Part shown: positions 8,539 to 19,519 of the stretch, piece after piece
How the letters are laid out: each line of letters begins with the position of its first letter
How positions within the stretch are numbered: position 1 is the first letter of the stretch
NCBI RefSeq assembly: GCF_900114765.1
Contig: NZ_FOUD01000001.1
Span: 256,003 to 320,002 of the forward strand
Reading direction: 5' to 3'
Origin: Halopseudomonas pachastrellae
GTDB taxonomy: Bacteria > Pseudomonadota > Gammaproteobacteria > Pseudomonadales > Pseudomonadaceae
Length of the DNA: 64,000 bases
Translations under genes and position numbers: made by a program
The notes under the pieces: generated by a model
The model's input: only the letters and a program-made list of their open reading frames with translations
The model's database searches: none
What the model was told of the DNA's origin: nothing

Positions 8539-8688
8539 CCTTCGGGCTGGCTTGGCTTATCAGGTTATCTAAGGACTGTCCATGACCCCGGACTGTGGCT
8601 ACCGGGCGGCTGCTGTAGTAGTGCAGCCGGTGCCGATGTGTCTTGCGCTGCTGCGTGTGTCTGTCTCCGTTCCGGCGGAGGTGCGCTG

Positions 8689-9402
8689 ATGTCTGCCGGA
8701 CGGCCTATCCAGCTGCCGCTGGGTATCAAGCTGCGCGACGAGGCGACCTTTGCCAGCTATTACCCGGGCCCGAATGCCGGGGTGCTGGCCGCGACCCAGG
8801 CCTTTGCCGAGCCGCAGTCCTCGGTTGAAGAGTGCTGTTTGTACCTGTGGGGCAGCGAAGGTACCGGGCGTACTCACCTGCTGCAGGCTGCCTGTCATGC
8901 CCTGGCCGATGTGGGTGGGCTGGCGATGTATCTGCCATTGGATGAGCTTGCAGACGAGGGGCCGCTGCTGCTGGAGGGCATGGAGTCGGTAGACCTGTTG
9001 TGCTTGGACAAGCTGGAAGCGGTGGCCGGGCGCCCGGACTGGGAAGAGGCCCTGTTTCATCTCTACAACCGCCTGCGCGAGCAGGGCGGCCGCCTGCTGG
9101 TCGCCGCGGTGGCTGCGCCGCGTGCGCTTGGCCTGCAACTGCCGGATCTGGCGTCGCGTCTGGGCTGGGGGCTGGTGTTTCAGCTGCAACCGCTGGACGA
9201 TGCCGGCAAGCAGGAAGTGCTCAAACTACGCGCAGCTCAGCGCGGCCTGCAACTGACCGATGATGTGGCCCGCTACATTCTCAGCCGCGGCGCGCGGGGC
9301 ATGGGCGAGCTGTTTGCTGCGCTGGAAACGCTGGATCAGGCTTCATTGCGGGACCAGCACCGCTTGACGATTCCCTTCGTCAAGCGCGAGATGGGCTGGT
9401 AG
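8689..9402 (+). CDS. hda: DnaA regulatory inactivator Hda
   Basis: A 237-residue AAA+ protein homologous to DnaA domain III. With the DNA-loaded beta clamp, Hda stimulates DnaA-ATP hydrolysis after initiation and prevents re-initiation. The N-terminal IQLPLGIKLRD holds the beta-clamp-binding QLxLG-type motif at the very start. Walker A is WGSEGTGRTHLLQA, Walker B is LLCLDKLEAV, and sensor segments and RGARGMGELFAALETLD close the domain. The ATG at 8689 follows GGCGGAGGTG and puts the clamp motif near the N-terminus; an earlier in-frame start would bury it. The 150 bp before it hold no gene I can support. Confidence 0.92.
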   Translation: MSAGRPIQLPLGIKLRDEATFASYYPGPNAGVLAATQAFAEPQSSVEECCLYLWGSEGTGRTHLLQAACHALADVGGLAMYLPLDELADEGPLLLEGMESVDLLCLDKLEAVAGRPDWEEALFHLYNRLREQGGRLLVAAVAAPRALGLQLPDLASRLGWGLVFQLQPLDDAGKQEVLKLRAAQRGLQLTDDVARYILSRGARGMGELFAALETLDQASLRDQHRLTIPFVKREMGW

Positions 9403-9422
9403 CGGGTAATAGCCCCGGGCTT

Positions 9423-10787
<1,365 letters not shown>

Positions 10788-10873
10788 CGGTTGTCCTCCG
10801 GGGGCGCGGTGGCCTAAGGTTGGGGTTGGGGGTTATTCTAAGCGCTATTGCACCGGGCTGTCAGGGAGCAGGA

Positions 10874-12139
10874 ATGCCGCGTCAACTGAACCAGTATCTG
10901 CACTTTGGCCGCTATCTGGCGCGCCGCTTTATCGAAGACAACTGCATCAAGAACGCCGCAGCCCTGACCTATACCACGCTGTTTGCGGTGGTGCCGGTGA
11001 TGACCGTTGCCTACGCCATGCTGGCGGCTATCCCTGCTTTTGACCAGGTTGGCGGTCAGGTCGAAGCCTTTATCTTCAAGAATTTTCTGCCGGCCAGTGG
11101 CGCCGCCCTGCAGGAACACCTGAGCGCTTTTTCCAGTCAGGCTCGGCAGTTGACCGGCGCCGGTGTGGCGCTGTTGATGATTACCGCGCTGATGATGCTG
11201 GTGAATATCGAGAAAGCCTTTAACGCCATCTGGCGTATCCGTCAGCCTCGCCGTGGGCTGTCCAGCTTTCTGATCTACTGGGCGGTGCTGAGTATCGGGC
11301 CGCTTTTGCTGGGGGCGGGGTTTGTGGTCAGCACCTACGTTGCGTCCATGTCGTTCTTCCAGGAGGGTGCGTTTCTGGCCTCGGCCTGGAGCAGCATGCT
11401 GCGCTTCTTGCCGCTGCTGCTGAGTATCGCAGCCTTCACTCTGCTGTTTGTTGCTGTACCCAACACCCGTGTACCGCTGAAGTTTGGTGTGGCCGGCGGG
11501 GTGTTGGTGGCCTTGCTGTTTGAGGGCGCGAAGGGCTGTTTTGCCCTCTATGTGAAGCTGTTTCCCGGCTACCAGCTGATCTATGGTGCCTTTGCTGCGG
11601 TGCCGCTGTTTCTGCTGTGGATCTACGTCAGCTGGTTGATCATCCTGCTGGGGGCAGAGCTGGTCAGCAATATGGGCAATGGCTCAGCCTGGCGCCGGCC
11701 GGATTACCCCTGGATGATCAATCTCCTGGTGTTGTTGCGGCTGTTTTTGCTGGCTCAGCAGCAGGGGCGGCAGGTGGATCTGCCCCTCGTAAACAGCAGC
11801 GGTTGGCCGATGCATGAGGAGATGTGGCTGCAACTGACTGATTGGCTGGAGAGCGAGTCGCTGATCGCACGCACTCAGGGCGGTGGTTACGTCTTGTGTC
11901 GCGACCTCGGTCAGGTCGAGTTAAGCGCCATTTTGGAGCGGATGCCCGAGCCGCCGCTGACCCATGAGGCCTTGCCGGCAGCCTTGTCAGCCAATCAGGA
12001 CTGGTTCGCCGGTTTCAGCGAAGCCTTGGGTGAGGCTGATCGAGCGCGTCGCCAGGCACTGCGCGGCAGCGTTAAGCACTGGCTGCTGAACAAAGAATTG
12101 GTGGCCGCGCCCATGCCATCGCGGGAGGTCAGCTCATGA
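10874..12139 (+). CDS. YihY/UPF0761 family inner-membrane protein
   Basis: A 421-residue protein of the YihY/BrkB family (once misnamed RNase BN). The N-terminal signature KNAAALTYTTLFAVVPVMTV at residues ~26-45 is typical. About six transmembrane helices cover residues ~30-280, with the family segment IYGAFAAVPLFLLWIYVSW near 240-260. The C-terminal ~130 residues are cytoplasmic and winged-helix-like, as in proteobacterial members. The ATG at 10874 follows GGGAGCAGGA. It overlaps the following thioredoxin gene by 4 bp. Function is unresolved. Confidence 0.85.
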   Translation: MPRQLNQYLHFGRYLARRFIEDNCIKNAAALTYTTLFAVVPVMTVAYAMLAAIPAFDQVGGQVEAFIFKNFLPASGAALQEHLSAFSSQARQLTGAGVALLMITALMMLVNIEKAFNAIWRIRQPRRGLSSFLIYWAVLSIGPLLLGAGFVVSTYVASMSFFQEGAFLASAWSSMLRFLPLLLSIAAFTLLFVAVPNTRVPLKFGVAGGVLVALLFEGAKGCFALYVKLFPGYQLIYGAFAAVPLFLLWIYVSWLIILLGAELVSNMGNGSAWRRPDYPWMINLLVLLRLFLLAQQQGRQVDLPLVNSSGWPMHEEMWLQLTDWLESESLIARTQGGGYVLCRDLGQVELSAILERMPEPPLTHEALPAALSANQDWFAGFSEALGEADRARRQALRGSVKHWLLNKELVAAPMPSREVSS

Positions 12140-12603
12140 GAGTGCTGTTGCTGTGTGCGACGCTGCTGTTGGCTGCCTGTGACAGCCCAGGGCCCTGGCG
12201 TGATCAGCACGGTAAGGCGTTAGATGCCGCGGCGCTCGCTAAGGAGCGGGTGTTGGTGAATTATTGGGCCGAGTGGTGTGGCCCTTGCCGGGATGAGCTG
12301 CCCGAGCTGAACCGCCTGGCGGCGGAATTGCCGCTCGGTAGTGTGGTCGGTGTCGATTACGACGGCGCCACCGGCGAGCAGCTGCGCGAAACCAGCGAGC
12401 GTATGGGGATCGCTTTTCCGGTGTTGGGTGATGATTTTGTGCAAGATTTTGAGCTGCCGCGCCCCCAGGTGCTGCCAACCACCTATCTGCTGGATGCTGA
12501 CGGTCAAATTGTTGAGACGCTGCAAGGGCCGCAGCATTACGACAGCCTCAAGCCGCTGATGACAGTGACCTCTGACAACAACAAGGACCAGGGCAATGAG
12601 TGA
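12136..12603 (+). CDS. Thioredoxin-like lipoprotein (TlpA type)
   Basis: A 155-residue protein with a lipoprotein signal ending LLAAC (lipidated Cys15), so it is membrane-anchored and faces the periplasm. The thioredoxin fold carries WCGPC (active Cys48 and Cys51) in VNYWAEWCGPCRDELP, and a cis-Pro near VLPTTYLLD. TlpA-like proteins reduce periplasmic disulfides, for example in cytochrome c biogenesis or copper handling. It starts within the stop of yihY (ATGA) and overlaps the acylphosphatase gene by 8 bp, so translation of the three is coupled. Confidence 0.88.
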   Translation: MRVLLLCATLLLAACDSPGPWRDQHGKALDAAALAKERVLVNYWAEWCGPCRDELPELNRLAAELPLGSVVGVDYDGATGEQLRETSERMGIAFPVLGDDFVQDFELPRPQVLPTTYLLDADGQIVETLQGPQHYDSLKPLMTVTSDNNKDQGNE

Positions 12604-12871
12604 AATCTGTGTGCAGGGTAAAGTACGCGGTGTAGTGCAGGGCGTGGGGTTTCGTCAGGCAACGGTGCGTGAGGCCAATCGTCTGGGCATCAGCGGCTGG
12701 GTGCGCAATGAAGACGATGGCAGCGTGAGTGTTCTGCTCTGCGGCCCGGAAGATGCGCTGGAGGCCATGACCGGTTGGCTGCGCCGGGGGCCGCGCGCTG
12801 CCAAGGTAGAGAGCGTCGAGCTGGCCGGTTGCCTATGGCAGGACATCGCCGGCTTTGCTCAGCTGGGCTAA
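12596..12871 (+). CDS. acyP: Acylphosphatase
   Basis: A 91-residue enzyme that hydrolyses the carboxyl-phosphate bond of acyl phosphates. The signature KVRGVVQGVGFRQATVREA includes the active-site Arg (in GFRQ), and the catalytic Asn lies in SGWVRNEDDGSV. Length is standard. It is the last gene of the yihY-thioredoxin-acyP group. Confidence 0.94.
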   Translation: MSEICVQGKVRGVVQGVGFRQATVREANRLGISGWVRNEDDGSVSVLLCGPEDALEAMTGWLRRGPRAAKVESVELAGCLWQDIAGFAQLG

Positions 12872-12892
12872 CGACGGGCCGCCTGTTGCTGC

Positions 12893-13468
12893 TTACGGCG
12901 TGACGTACCAGTAGCTGTACCAGTAATCCAGCACCTTGTCCGGATAGCGATTGCTGCCCAGGCTGCCGTTGTAGCGCGCGAGCGCCCGGCGCAGGTTGCC
13001 GTTTTCCTTGTCCAGGTAGAACTTGAGAATGGCGCAACCGTACTGCAGGTTGGTTGCCAGGTCGATCAGGTTGTCATCGGGGCGGCCAATTTCAGCTTTC
13101 CAGAAGGGCATTACCTGCATTACCCCTTGGGCGCCTACGTAGGATAGGGCATAGGGGTCGAACAGGCTCTCGACATGCATCACGGCAAGCACCAGGTCCG
13201 GTTTCAGTCCGGCGCGGGTCGCAGCCTGATGCACCAGCCGCAGCAGCCGCAGGCGTTGCTGCTCGTCGCGAATATAGGGTGTCATGCGGGTCGACATGTC
13301 GAGCAGCCAGACCTCGGCGTCAAAGCGGTCCTGAAAGCTGTCGGCGCGCGCAATCGCTTGCTTGAGTTCGGCACGCAGCTCCGGGTCTACCGGCGGCGCG
13401 GACGGGTTGGCACTGGCCGGCGACGCGGCGAGTGCGAGCAGCAGGAGCAGCACTATCCCTGTGCGCAT
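12893..13468 (-). CDS. Lytic transglycosylase (SLT domain)
   Basis: A 191-residue secreted protein with a signal peptide (residues 1-20, cleavage near ASANP). The SLT domain covers residues ~80-185. The catalytic Glu is Glu100 in VMHVESLFDPYA, followed by GAQGVMQVMPFW and the ARYNGS element. It cleaves peptidoglycan between MurNAc and GlcNAc to form 1,6-anhydro ends. It lies 3 bp downstream of a lipoprotein gene, which follows proS by overlap, so the three probably share a transcript. Confidence 0.92.
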   Translation of the reverse strand: MRTGIVLLLLLALAASPASANPSAPPVDPELRAELKQAIARADSFQDRFDAEVWLLDMSTRMTPYIRDEQQRLRLLRLVHQAATRAGLKPDLVLAVMHVESLFDPYALSYVGAQGVMQVMPFWKAEIGRPDDNLIDLATNLQYGCAILKFYLDKENGNLRRALARYNGSLGSNRYPDKVLDYWYSYWYVTP

Positions 13469-13471
13469 GGT

Positions 13472-14179
13472 CTATTCCTGTGGCGTAGTGGCGTTATCCA
13501 GCGCCTGAACGAAGTCGCCCTGTAGCTGCGGGTCGCCCGTGGTCAGCAGAATCAGCATGTTTTCCAGTTGGCTGGCTTCTTCCTTCAACCCCAGCTGGCG
13601 CAGTCGCTCGATACGATCAACCCACTGCGAGACCTCGTCTTCTTCGAGGTTGTCGTAGATCAGCTCCGAGGCTTCGTGCAGCACGCTGCGCAGATCGCGA
13701 TCGATCAGCAGCATCGCTTCGGCGCGCACTTCGGGCGTTGCCTGCGCGTCCAGCTCGATAACGCGCAGCTGGTCAAAGTCCACGGGGACGATGTCTTCGT
13801 CCAGCAGGTTAAGACGCAGCTGGCCGTCGCTATCGGTCTGCCGGGTGACTGCCAGCTCGCCCAGTTGAATGGTCAGGGTGCGGTCGGCCCAGGGCAGGGT
13901 CTGGTACTGGCGGTGCTCGTCTTGCAGGGTGCCCTGAGCGTCGTACTGGCGAATGCTGAACAGTCTGCTTTCAGTAACACGAATGCTGCGGTGCGGCGTG
14001 TCCATCACCAGTGGTTCACCGGTTTCAATGTGCAGGCTGTGGCTTAGCAGCTCGCGTTCGATCTGCGGTGTACTGGCGGGGTCAGGTGTCGGTGTTGTGC
14101 TGCATGCCTGCAGCAGACCAAGCACGGCGCCCGCGCCAAGCAGGCGGGCGCCCCGAGGGGAAGCGGCGATGTGCATCAT
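13472..14179 (-). CDS. Putative lipoprotein of unknown function
   Basis: A 235-residue protein with a lipoprotein signal ending LGLLQAC (Cys26), so it is expected at the inner face of the outer membrane. The rest is hydrophilic and acidic, with an N-terminal beta-like half (IRVTESRLFSIRQYD, LTIQLGELAVTRQ) and a helical C-terminal third. I do not recognise a family. Its start codon overlaps the proS stop by one base (TGATG), and a lytic transglycosylase follows 3 bp later, which hints at a role linked to cell-wall turnover. That is inference from context only. Confidence 0.65.
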   Translation of the reverse strand: MMHIAASPRGARLLGAGAVLGLLQACSTTPTPDPASTPQIERELLSHSLHIETGEPLVMDTPHRSIRVTESRLFSIRQYDAQGTLQDEHRQYQTLPWADRTLTIQLGELAVTRQTDSDGQLRLNLLDEDIVPVDFDQLRVIELDAQATPEVRAEAMLLIDRDLRSVLHEASELIYDNLEEDEVSQWVDRIERLRQLGLKEEASQLENMLILLTTGDPQLQGDFVQALDNATTPQE

Positions 14180-15912
14180 CAGTTGCCCTGTACGCGCTCC
14201 AGCAGGTGCTGCAGCATCTGCTCGGCAGCGACAGTGGTGGCGTCCTGGTCCCGGCGGTACTTGTATTCGAGCTGACCGTCGGCCAGGCCGCGATCGCTGA
14301 TAACGACGCGGTGAGGAATACCGATCAGGTCCATGTCGGCAAACTTCACGCCGGGGCTGGTCTTCTTGTCGCGGTCATCCAGCAGTACTTCAACGCCGGC
14401 TGCCTGCAGGCCTTCGTACAGGGCCATGGTGGCTTGCTGTACCGCCTCGGAGCTTTCCATCTTCATCGGCACCAGTGCGACCTGGAAGGGCGCCAGAGCG
14501 TCGGGCCAGAGAATGCCGCGCTCGTCAAAGTTCTGCTCGATAGCGGCTGCCACAACGCGGGATACGCCGATGCCGTAGCAACCCATGGTCAGCAGCTGAG
14601 TCTTGCCTTGCTCGTTCAGTACGTTGCAGTTCATGGCTTCGCTGTACTTTTTGCCCAGCTGGAAGATATGACCCACTTCGATGCCCCGCTTGATGCTCAG
14701 TGTGCCTTCGCCATCCGGGCTGGTGTCGCCTTCAACGACATTGCGCAGGTCTGCTACCTGATCGCAGTGCGCGTCGCGCTCCCAGTTGGCGCCGGTGTAG
14801 TGCTTGCCGTCGACGTTGGCGCCACAGACAAAGTCGGCCAGATGGGCGGCGCTGTGGTCGGCGATGACAGTGATCGGCAGCTTGACCGGGCCGATGGAGC
14901 CGGGTTTGCAGCCGATGGTCTCGATGATCTGCGCTTCGCTGGCGAAGGTCAGCGGTGCGTGTACCAAGGGTAGGTGCTCAGCTTTGATCTCGTTCAGCTC
15001 GTGGTCACCGCGCAGGACCAGAGCCACTAGCGGCTGCGCCTCGCCTTCTTCGGCAGCGCCCAGCACGATCAGGGTTTTTACCGATTGTTCGGGCGGCAGC
15101 TGCAGGAACTCGCTGACCGCGGCGATGGTGACCTGGTTGGGGGTGTCGACCAGCGTCAGCTCCTGGCTGGCAGCGGGGCGGCTGCCCTGGGGCAGCTGGG
15201 CGGTGGCTTTTTCCATATTGGCGGCGTAGCTGCCGCTGGAGGAAAACACGATGGCATCTTCGCCGGAGTCGGCCAGCACGTGAAATTCGTGGGAGCCCTC
15301 ACCACCAATGGATCCGTTGTCCGCTACGACCGGGCGAAACTCCAGACCCAGGCGACTGAAAATGTTGCAGTACGCCTGGTACATGCCGTCATAGGTCTGC
15401 TGCAGGGACTCTTGGGTCAGGTGGAAGGAGTAAGCGTCCTTCATCAGAAATTCGCGGCCACGCATCAGACCAAAGCGCGGACGGATCTCGTCGCGGAACT
15501 TGGTCTGAATCTGATACATGTTGATCGGCAGCTGTTTGTAGCTGGTGATCTCGTTGCGCGCCAGATCGGTGATGACTTCTTCGTGCGTCGGGCCGACACA
15601 GAACTCGCGGTCGTGGCGATCTTTCAGACGCAGCAGCTCGGGGCCGTACTGCTCCCAGCGGCCGGATTCCTGCCAGAGTTCTGCAGGCTGAATGGCGGGC
15701 ATCAGCACTTCGAGTGCGCCGGCTTTGTCCATCTCGTCACGTACGACAGCCTCTACCTTGCGCAGTACGCGCAGGCCCATTGGCAGCCAGGTGTACAGGC
15801 CCGACGCAATCTTGCGGATCATGCCGGCGCGCAGCATCAGCTGGTGGCTGATGACGGTGGCGTCCGAGGGGGTTTCCTTGAGGGTGGAAATCAGATAATG
15901 GCTGGTACGCAT
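14179..15912 (-). CDS. proS: Prolyl-tRNA synthetase
   Basis: A 577-residue class II synthetase of the bacterial type, with an editing (INS) domain between motifs 2 and 3. The start [17 protein letters not shown] is typical. Motif 2 is seen in [20 protein letters not shown], the editing domain spans roughly residues 225-405, and motif 3 lies in [17 protein letters not shown]. The anticodon-binding domain ends at LEYKYRRD. It charges tRNA-Pro and hydrolyses mischarged Ala-tRNA-Pro. First gene of a minus-strand group with the lipoprotein and transglycosylase. Confidence 0.96.
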   Translation of the reverse strand: MRTSHYLISTLKETPSDATVISHQLMLRAGMIRKIASGLYTWLPMGLRVLRKVEAVVRDEMDKAGALEVLMPAIQPAELWQESGRWEQYGPELLRLKDRHDREFCVGPTHEEVITDLARNEITSYKQLPINMYQIQTKFRDEIRPRFGLMRGREFLMKDAYSFHLTQESLQQTYDGMYQAYCNIFSRLGLEFRPVVADNGSIGGEGSHEFHVLADSGEDAIVFSSSGSYAANMEKATAQLPQGSRPAASQELTLVDTPNQVTIAAVSEFLQLPPEQSVKTLIVLGAAEEGEAQPLVALVLRGDHELNEIKAEHLPLVHAPLTFASEAQIIETIGCKPGSIGPVKLPITVIADHSAAHLADFVCGANVDGKHYTGANWERDAHCDQVADLRNVVEGDTSPDGEGTLSIKRGIEVGHIFQLGKKYSEAMNCNVLNEQGKTQLLTMGCYGIGVSRVVAAAIEQNFDERGILWPDALAPFQVALVPMKMESSEAVQQATMALYEGLQAAGVEVLLDDRDKKTSPGVKFADMDLIGIPHRVVISDRGLADGQLEYKYRRDQDATTVAAEQMLQHLLERVQGN

Positions 15913-16022
15913 GAGCTAGTCAGGTCCTGAGCAGAGACGGGCAGAATGGGCGCTATTGTACGATTGTGCCGGTGCAGCGTACAGCCCGCGGGTCAGGCTG
16001 TTGTTGCCGACCGACGGGCAAC

Positions 16023-16050
16023 AAAAAACCCGGCCGAAGCCGGGTTTTTT
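16023..16050 (-). terminator. Bidirectional intrinsic terminator after the OprD-type porin
   Basis: AAAAAACCCGGC pairs perfectly with GCCGGGTTTTTT around a CGAA loop. It lies 18 bp after the porin stop. Confidence 0.9.
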
Positions 16051-16067
16051 GGTACTGCCTGGGCTGC

Positions 16068-17333
16068 TTAGAGCAGGGTCCAGGTGTAGCCGACGATCAG
16101 ACGGTTTTCGTCGACGTCGCCGCCGTCCAGGGCTGCGTCCTGGCGAACGGTGGCGTTACGCCAGCGAATATCTACACCTTCGAAGAAGCCAGCCGGTACG
16201 ATGTAGCGCAGCTCAGTATCGCGCTCCCAGCGAGAGTCGCGGTTGACGCCTGCTGCGGCGTGCTCCGCGGCGTTGGTGTTGATGTCGGTACCGGCGATGT
16301 AGCGGGTCATGAAGCTCAGGCCCGGGATGCCCAGGCCGGCGAAGTCATAGTCATAACGCGCTTGGTAGGACTTCTCCTCAACGGCGTTGAAGTCAGCGTA
16401 CTGAACCGAGTTGGCGATGAAGATTTCGCCGTCGTCGTACTCGTAACGGCCGTCGCCACTCATCTGCTGGTAAGCCAGACCAAAGCCGTGGTAACCAGTG
16501 TTCAGGGTCACTGCGATGGAGAAGGCCTGGTTGTCGAACTCGGTACCGTCGGTGGAGTCGTCGTCGCTGGTATCGTAGTAAGCAAAGTTGGTGTTCAGGC
16601 TGGTGCCTTCGCTCAGCGGGACAGTCCAGTCATAGCCGGCGAACACGCGCTTGTACTGGTCTTCGCTGTCGGCGCCGTACAGAGTGGCGCTGAAGTTGTC
16701 AGTGAAAGTGTAGGTACCGCCAGCGTAGGTCAGGTCTTTATCGTCGCCGTGGATGCCGTCGGTCTCACTGGAATCAGCCGTAGCGCCACGATCGGTCAGG
16801 CGACCGGCTTCAACAAACAGGCCGTTGATGGAGCTGTTGGTGATGCTGTAGCCCTGGTAGTGGTTGGGCAGCAGGCGGGCGTCGTAGTAGGCGGCAACCG
16901 GGTTTTCCGGCATGTGATAGCCGTAACGAAGGACGGTGTCATCCAGGATGGCCATTTTGATGGCGCCACGGATTTCCATGTACTCGGCTTCAGCACGACC
17001 GTTGCTGTCAACCGGCAGGAGGCCGGTACCGGAGCGGCCACGGCCACTGTCCAGCTTGATACCTTCCTGGGCCATGACGTCTGCACCAAAGCCGATCGGG
17101 CCCTGGGTGTAACCGGACTCAAAGTTCAGCAAAAAGCTGGTTGCGGTTTCTTCGCGCTTGCTTTGACCGACGTTGTCACGAAAATCGCGGTTGAAGTAAA
17201 CAGTGCGGTTGTACAGGGTGGCGGAGGCGCCTTCGACAAAACCTTCGCCCTCTGCCATTGCCTGGGAAGCGAGCAGACCATTGCCTGCAGCCACTGCCAG
17301 TGCCAGCGAGCTCCATTTAACTGCGTTCTTCAT
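16068..17333 (-). CDS. OprD-family outer-membrane porin
   Basis: A 421-residue outer-membrane beta barrel. The signal peptide has a basic start (MKNAVKWSS), a hydrophobic core and cleavage near QAMAEGEGF. OprD hallmarks include the N-terminal strand with FNRDFRDN, the LDSGRGRSGTGLLP loop, and C-terminal strands ending YTWTLL. OprD porins take up basic amino acids, carboxylates or aromatic acids; the substrate is not predictable here. It is monocistronic, with its own terminator and ~280 AT-rich bp upstream, consistent with a regulated promoter. Confidence 0.88.
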   Translation of the reverse strand: MKNAVKWSSLALAVAAGNGLLASQAMAEGEGFVEGASATLYNRTVYFNRDFRDNVGQSKREETATSFLLNFESGYTQGPIGFGADVMAQEGIKLDSGRGRSGTGLLPVDSNGRAEAEYMEIRGAIKMAILDDTVLRYGYHMPENPVAAYYDARLLPNHYQGYSITNSSINGLFVEAGRLTDRGATADSSETDGIHGDDKDLTYAGGTYTFTDNFSATLYGADSEDQYKRVFAGYDWTVPLSEGTSLNTNFAYYDTSDDDSTDGTEFDNQAFSIAVTLNTGYHGFGLAYQQMSGDGRYEYDDGEIFIANSVQYADFNAVEEKSYQARYDYDFAGLGIPGLSFMTRYIAGTDINTNAAEHAAAGVNRDSRWERDTELRYIVPAGFFEGVDIRWRNATVRQDAALDGGDVDENRLIVGYTWTLL

Positions 17334-17612
17334 TGTGTGCTCCTTTGATTAAAAGAAAACGGTTTTGGCTCCAAGCGGATCCGGTTTCTTGTTTTCGCCG
17401 TATATTAAAGCATCTGTATTGGAACAGTGAAAGCAAGCGCTGAAAAAACAGCACCTTGTTGTTGGATGTTTATAAGTTATTGCAGGCAAAATGGTGAGGT
17501 TCTCGGCTGTTTTTGTATTCGGCCTGTGCTGTATTACCGGAAATTGAAAGTTGCGATTGTTGTTTGAGACGGTTTTCTTTTTTGTACGTTGTGGTGAGGG
17601 GTGGGGGTTATC

Positions 17613-18044
17613 GTGTTTGAGTTGCATTCTCAATTGCGGGGCGATTGTGTGCCTGTGGGCGACTTTCCGCTCTGCCGGCTCTTGCTGCTGAATGATCGGC
17701 AGTATCCTTGGTTTGTATTGGTGCCGCGTCGATCTGAGTTGCGTGAGGTATTTGAGTTGTCCGATGCCGATCGTGCTCAATTTCATGCTGAATCGGACCT
17801 GCTGGCGCAGGTGCTGAGCGAGACCTTCAAGGCGGATAAGATGAATGTTGCAGCCCTCGGTAATATGGTGCCGCAACTGCACGTACATCATATTGTGCGC
17901 TATCGGCAAGACCCGGCCTGGCCTGCTCCGGTATGGGGCAAGTTACCGGCTGTTCCTTATGCCGAAAATGAACTGGCTGATATGTTGCAGCGAGTGCGCG
18001 TGGCGCTCGGCGACAAAGCGGGTTTTGGTGAGGTGTTGCAGTGA
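17613..18044 (+). CDS. HIT domain protein
   Basis: A 143-residue histidine-triad hydrolase/nucleotidyltransferase-like protein. The triad is QLHVHHIVRY near residue 90, preceded by DKMNVAALGNMVP. The N-terminal FPLCRLLLLNDRQYPWFVLVPRR is typical of the pseudomonad members. I chose the GTG at 17613, giving a start like VFELHSQL, over an in-frame GTG at 17601, because a GAGGGGTGGGGG tract sits just upstream and the shorter form fits homologues. It overlaps slyX by 4 bp (GTGA). Confidence 0.88.
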   Translation: MFELHSQLRGDCVPVGDFPLCRLLLLNDRQYPWFVLVPRRSELREVFELSDADRAQFHAESDLLAQVLSETFKADKMNVAALGNMVPQLHVHHIVRYRQDPAWPAPVWGKLPAVPYAENELADMLQRVRVALGDKAGFGEVLQ

Positions 18045-18259
18045 AAGAGACGCTGTTGAAAGAACGAGTGGACGAGTTGGAGTCACGCCTGGCGTTTCAG
18101 GATGACACTATTCAGGCGCTAAACGATGTGATTGCGGCGCAGCAGTTGGAGTTGGGGCGCTTGCGGCGTTCTTTGGAGTTGTTGGCTCAGCGCCAGGCCG
18201 AGTTTGCCGCGCAGTTGCCTGATACCGGAGGCGACGAAGCGCCGCCTCCGCATTACTAA
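18041..18259 (+). CDS. slyX: SlyX family protein
   Basis: A 72-residue, mostly coiled-coil protein. The heptad pattern runs through ERVDELESRLAFQDDTIQAL and AAQQLELGRLRRSLELLAQR, and the C-terminus is the SlyX-typical EAPPPHY. It starts at a GTG inside the stop of the HIT gene, so translation is coupled. The role of SlyX is unknown. The gene ends 3 bp before the convergent cold-shock-domain gene. Confidence 0.9.
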   Translation: MKETLLKERVDELESRLAFQDDTIQALNDVIAAQQLELGRLRRSLELLAQRQAEFAAQLPDTGGDEAPPPHY

Positions 18260-18262
18260 AAG

Positions 18263-18919
18263 CTAGTTGAGGATCGCTACTTCCTCGGCCTGCAGGCCTT
18301 TCTCGCGCTTGGCAACGGTGTACTCAACCCGTTGCCCCTCCTGCAGTACCCGGTGCCCGTCGCCCTGAATCGAGCGAAAATGCACGAACACGTCACTGCC
18401 TGAATCACGCGTAATAAAACCAAAGCCTTTACTGGTGTTAAACCATTTGACCGTGCCCATCTCGCGGCCGTCGTTGGCCTTGCCTTGACGTTCTGCCTTG
18501 GCGCGCGGCTTGCGCGCGGGCGCGGCTTCGGTGGCGGCAGGTTGGGGGTCGCTGCGCAGCTCCGTTACGAGTATGACCAGGCTGGACAGGCAGACGCCTA
18601 GAACGCCGGCGGCCAGAGCCCAGATGTTCCAGCCAATAAAATAGGGGCTGACCAGCAGACTGCAGAACGGTATGCAGGCTGCAATGATCAGTAGGGCAGA
18701 GCTGGCCAGCGTGACAGCGCCGCTGGCGCCCTGGCTGGGGAGTACGGGTTGATTGAATTGCTGCAGGTTGATCAGGCCGGTCAGTATGGCCAATAGGCCG
18801 ATATGGTTGATCGGAGCGGATTGAGTGAAAAACGGAATGCTGTGAAACAGGCCCGTCAGCAGAACGCCGACACCTGTCACCAGATGCAGATAACGAAGGG
18901 TTTTCAAGAGGCTCACCAT
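18263..18919 (-). CDS. Membrane protein with C-terminal cold-shock domain
   Basis: A 218-residue fusion. The N-terminal ~125 residues carry four hydrophobic helices (for example [15 protein letters not shown] and [19 protein letters not shown]). After a basic Ala/Lys/Arg linker (~128-150), a cold-shock domain occupies residues ~152-218, with RNP1 KGFGFI and RNP2 VFVHF, starting [15 protein letters not shown]. The domain should bind single-stranded RNA or DNA at the cytoplasmic face of the membrane. The same gene appears at this locus in pseudomonads. No terminator separates it from the convergent slyX. Confidence 0.85.
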   Translation of the reverse strand: MVSLLKTLRYLHLVTGVGVLLTGLFHSIPFFTQSAPINHIGLLAILTGLINLQQFNQPVLPSQGASGAVTLASSALLIIAACIPFCSLLVSPYFIGWNIWALAAGVLGVCLSSLVILVTELRSDPQPAATEAAPARKPRAKAERQGKANDGREMGTVKWFNTSKGFGFITRDSGSDVFVHFRSIQGDGHRVLQEGQRVEYTVAKREKGLQAEEVAILN

Positions 18920-18991
18920 GGATGCAACGATTTAGTATTGTCATGTGGGCAGGCCGATGGCTGTGGCGCTGCCGGATGGCACTCTAACCTG

Positions 18992-19021
18992 AAAACGCCC
19001 GGCCACCAAGGCCGGGCGTTT
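18992..19021 (-). terminator. Intrinsic terminator after the Dps-like gene
   Basis: AAACGCCCGGCC pairs with GGCCGGGCGTTT around an ACCAA loop, 25 bp after the Dps stop. Confidence 0.85.
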
Positions 19022-19045
19022 AGGTGTTGCGGTGAGCGGGGTTGA

Positions 19046-19519
19046 TCAGCCTTCGAGCAGGCTGCGCAGCATCCAGGCGGTTTTCTCGTGTGTCTGCATG
19101 CGCTGGGTCAGCAGGTCAGCGGTTGGCTCGTCGTGGGCTTCGTCGCAGGTCGGGAAGATGCTGCGGGCGGTACGAACGCAGGCTTCGTGGCCTTCGACCA
19201 GCAGACGGATCATGTCCTTGGCTTCCGGCACGCCGTCTTCTTCCTTGATGCTGCTGAGTTCGACGAACTGCTTGTAGGTGCCCGGCGCCGGGAAACCCAG
19301 GGTGCGAATGCGCTCGGCGATATCGTCAACCGCCAGGGCCAGCTCGTTGTAGTGGGTTTCGAACATCAGGTGAAGGGTCTGGAACATCGGCCCTTTCACG
19401 TTCCAGTGAAAGTTGTGCGTCTTCAGGTAGAGGGTGTAGGTGTCGGCCAGCAGGCGCGACAGGCCCTCAGCAATTTGTCCGCGATCCGTTTCGGTAATGC
19501 CGATATCGATTTTCATCAT
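19046..19519 (-). CDS. dps: Dps-family ferritin-like DNA-protection protein
   Basis: A 157-residue four-helix ferritin-like protein. The inter-subunit ferroxidase ligands are visible as His in [10 protein letters not shown] and the Asp/Glu of [13 protein letters not shown]. Dps proteins store iron using hydrogen peroxide and protect DNA; this branch lacks a Lys-rich N-terminal tail, so direct DNA binding is uncertain. A GAGGAG site precedes ATGATG. Monocistronic with its own terminator, divergent from aspS. Confidence 0.9.
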   Translation of the reverse strand: MMKIDIGITETDRGQIAEGLSRLLADTYTLYLKTHNFHWNVKGPMFQTLHLMFETHYNELALAVDDIAERIRTLGFPAPGTYKQFVELSSIKEEDGVPEAKDMIRLLVEGHEACVRTARSIFPTCDEAHDEPTADLLTQRMQTHEKTAWMLRSLLEG

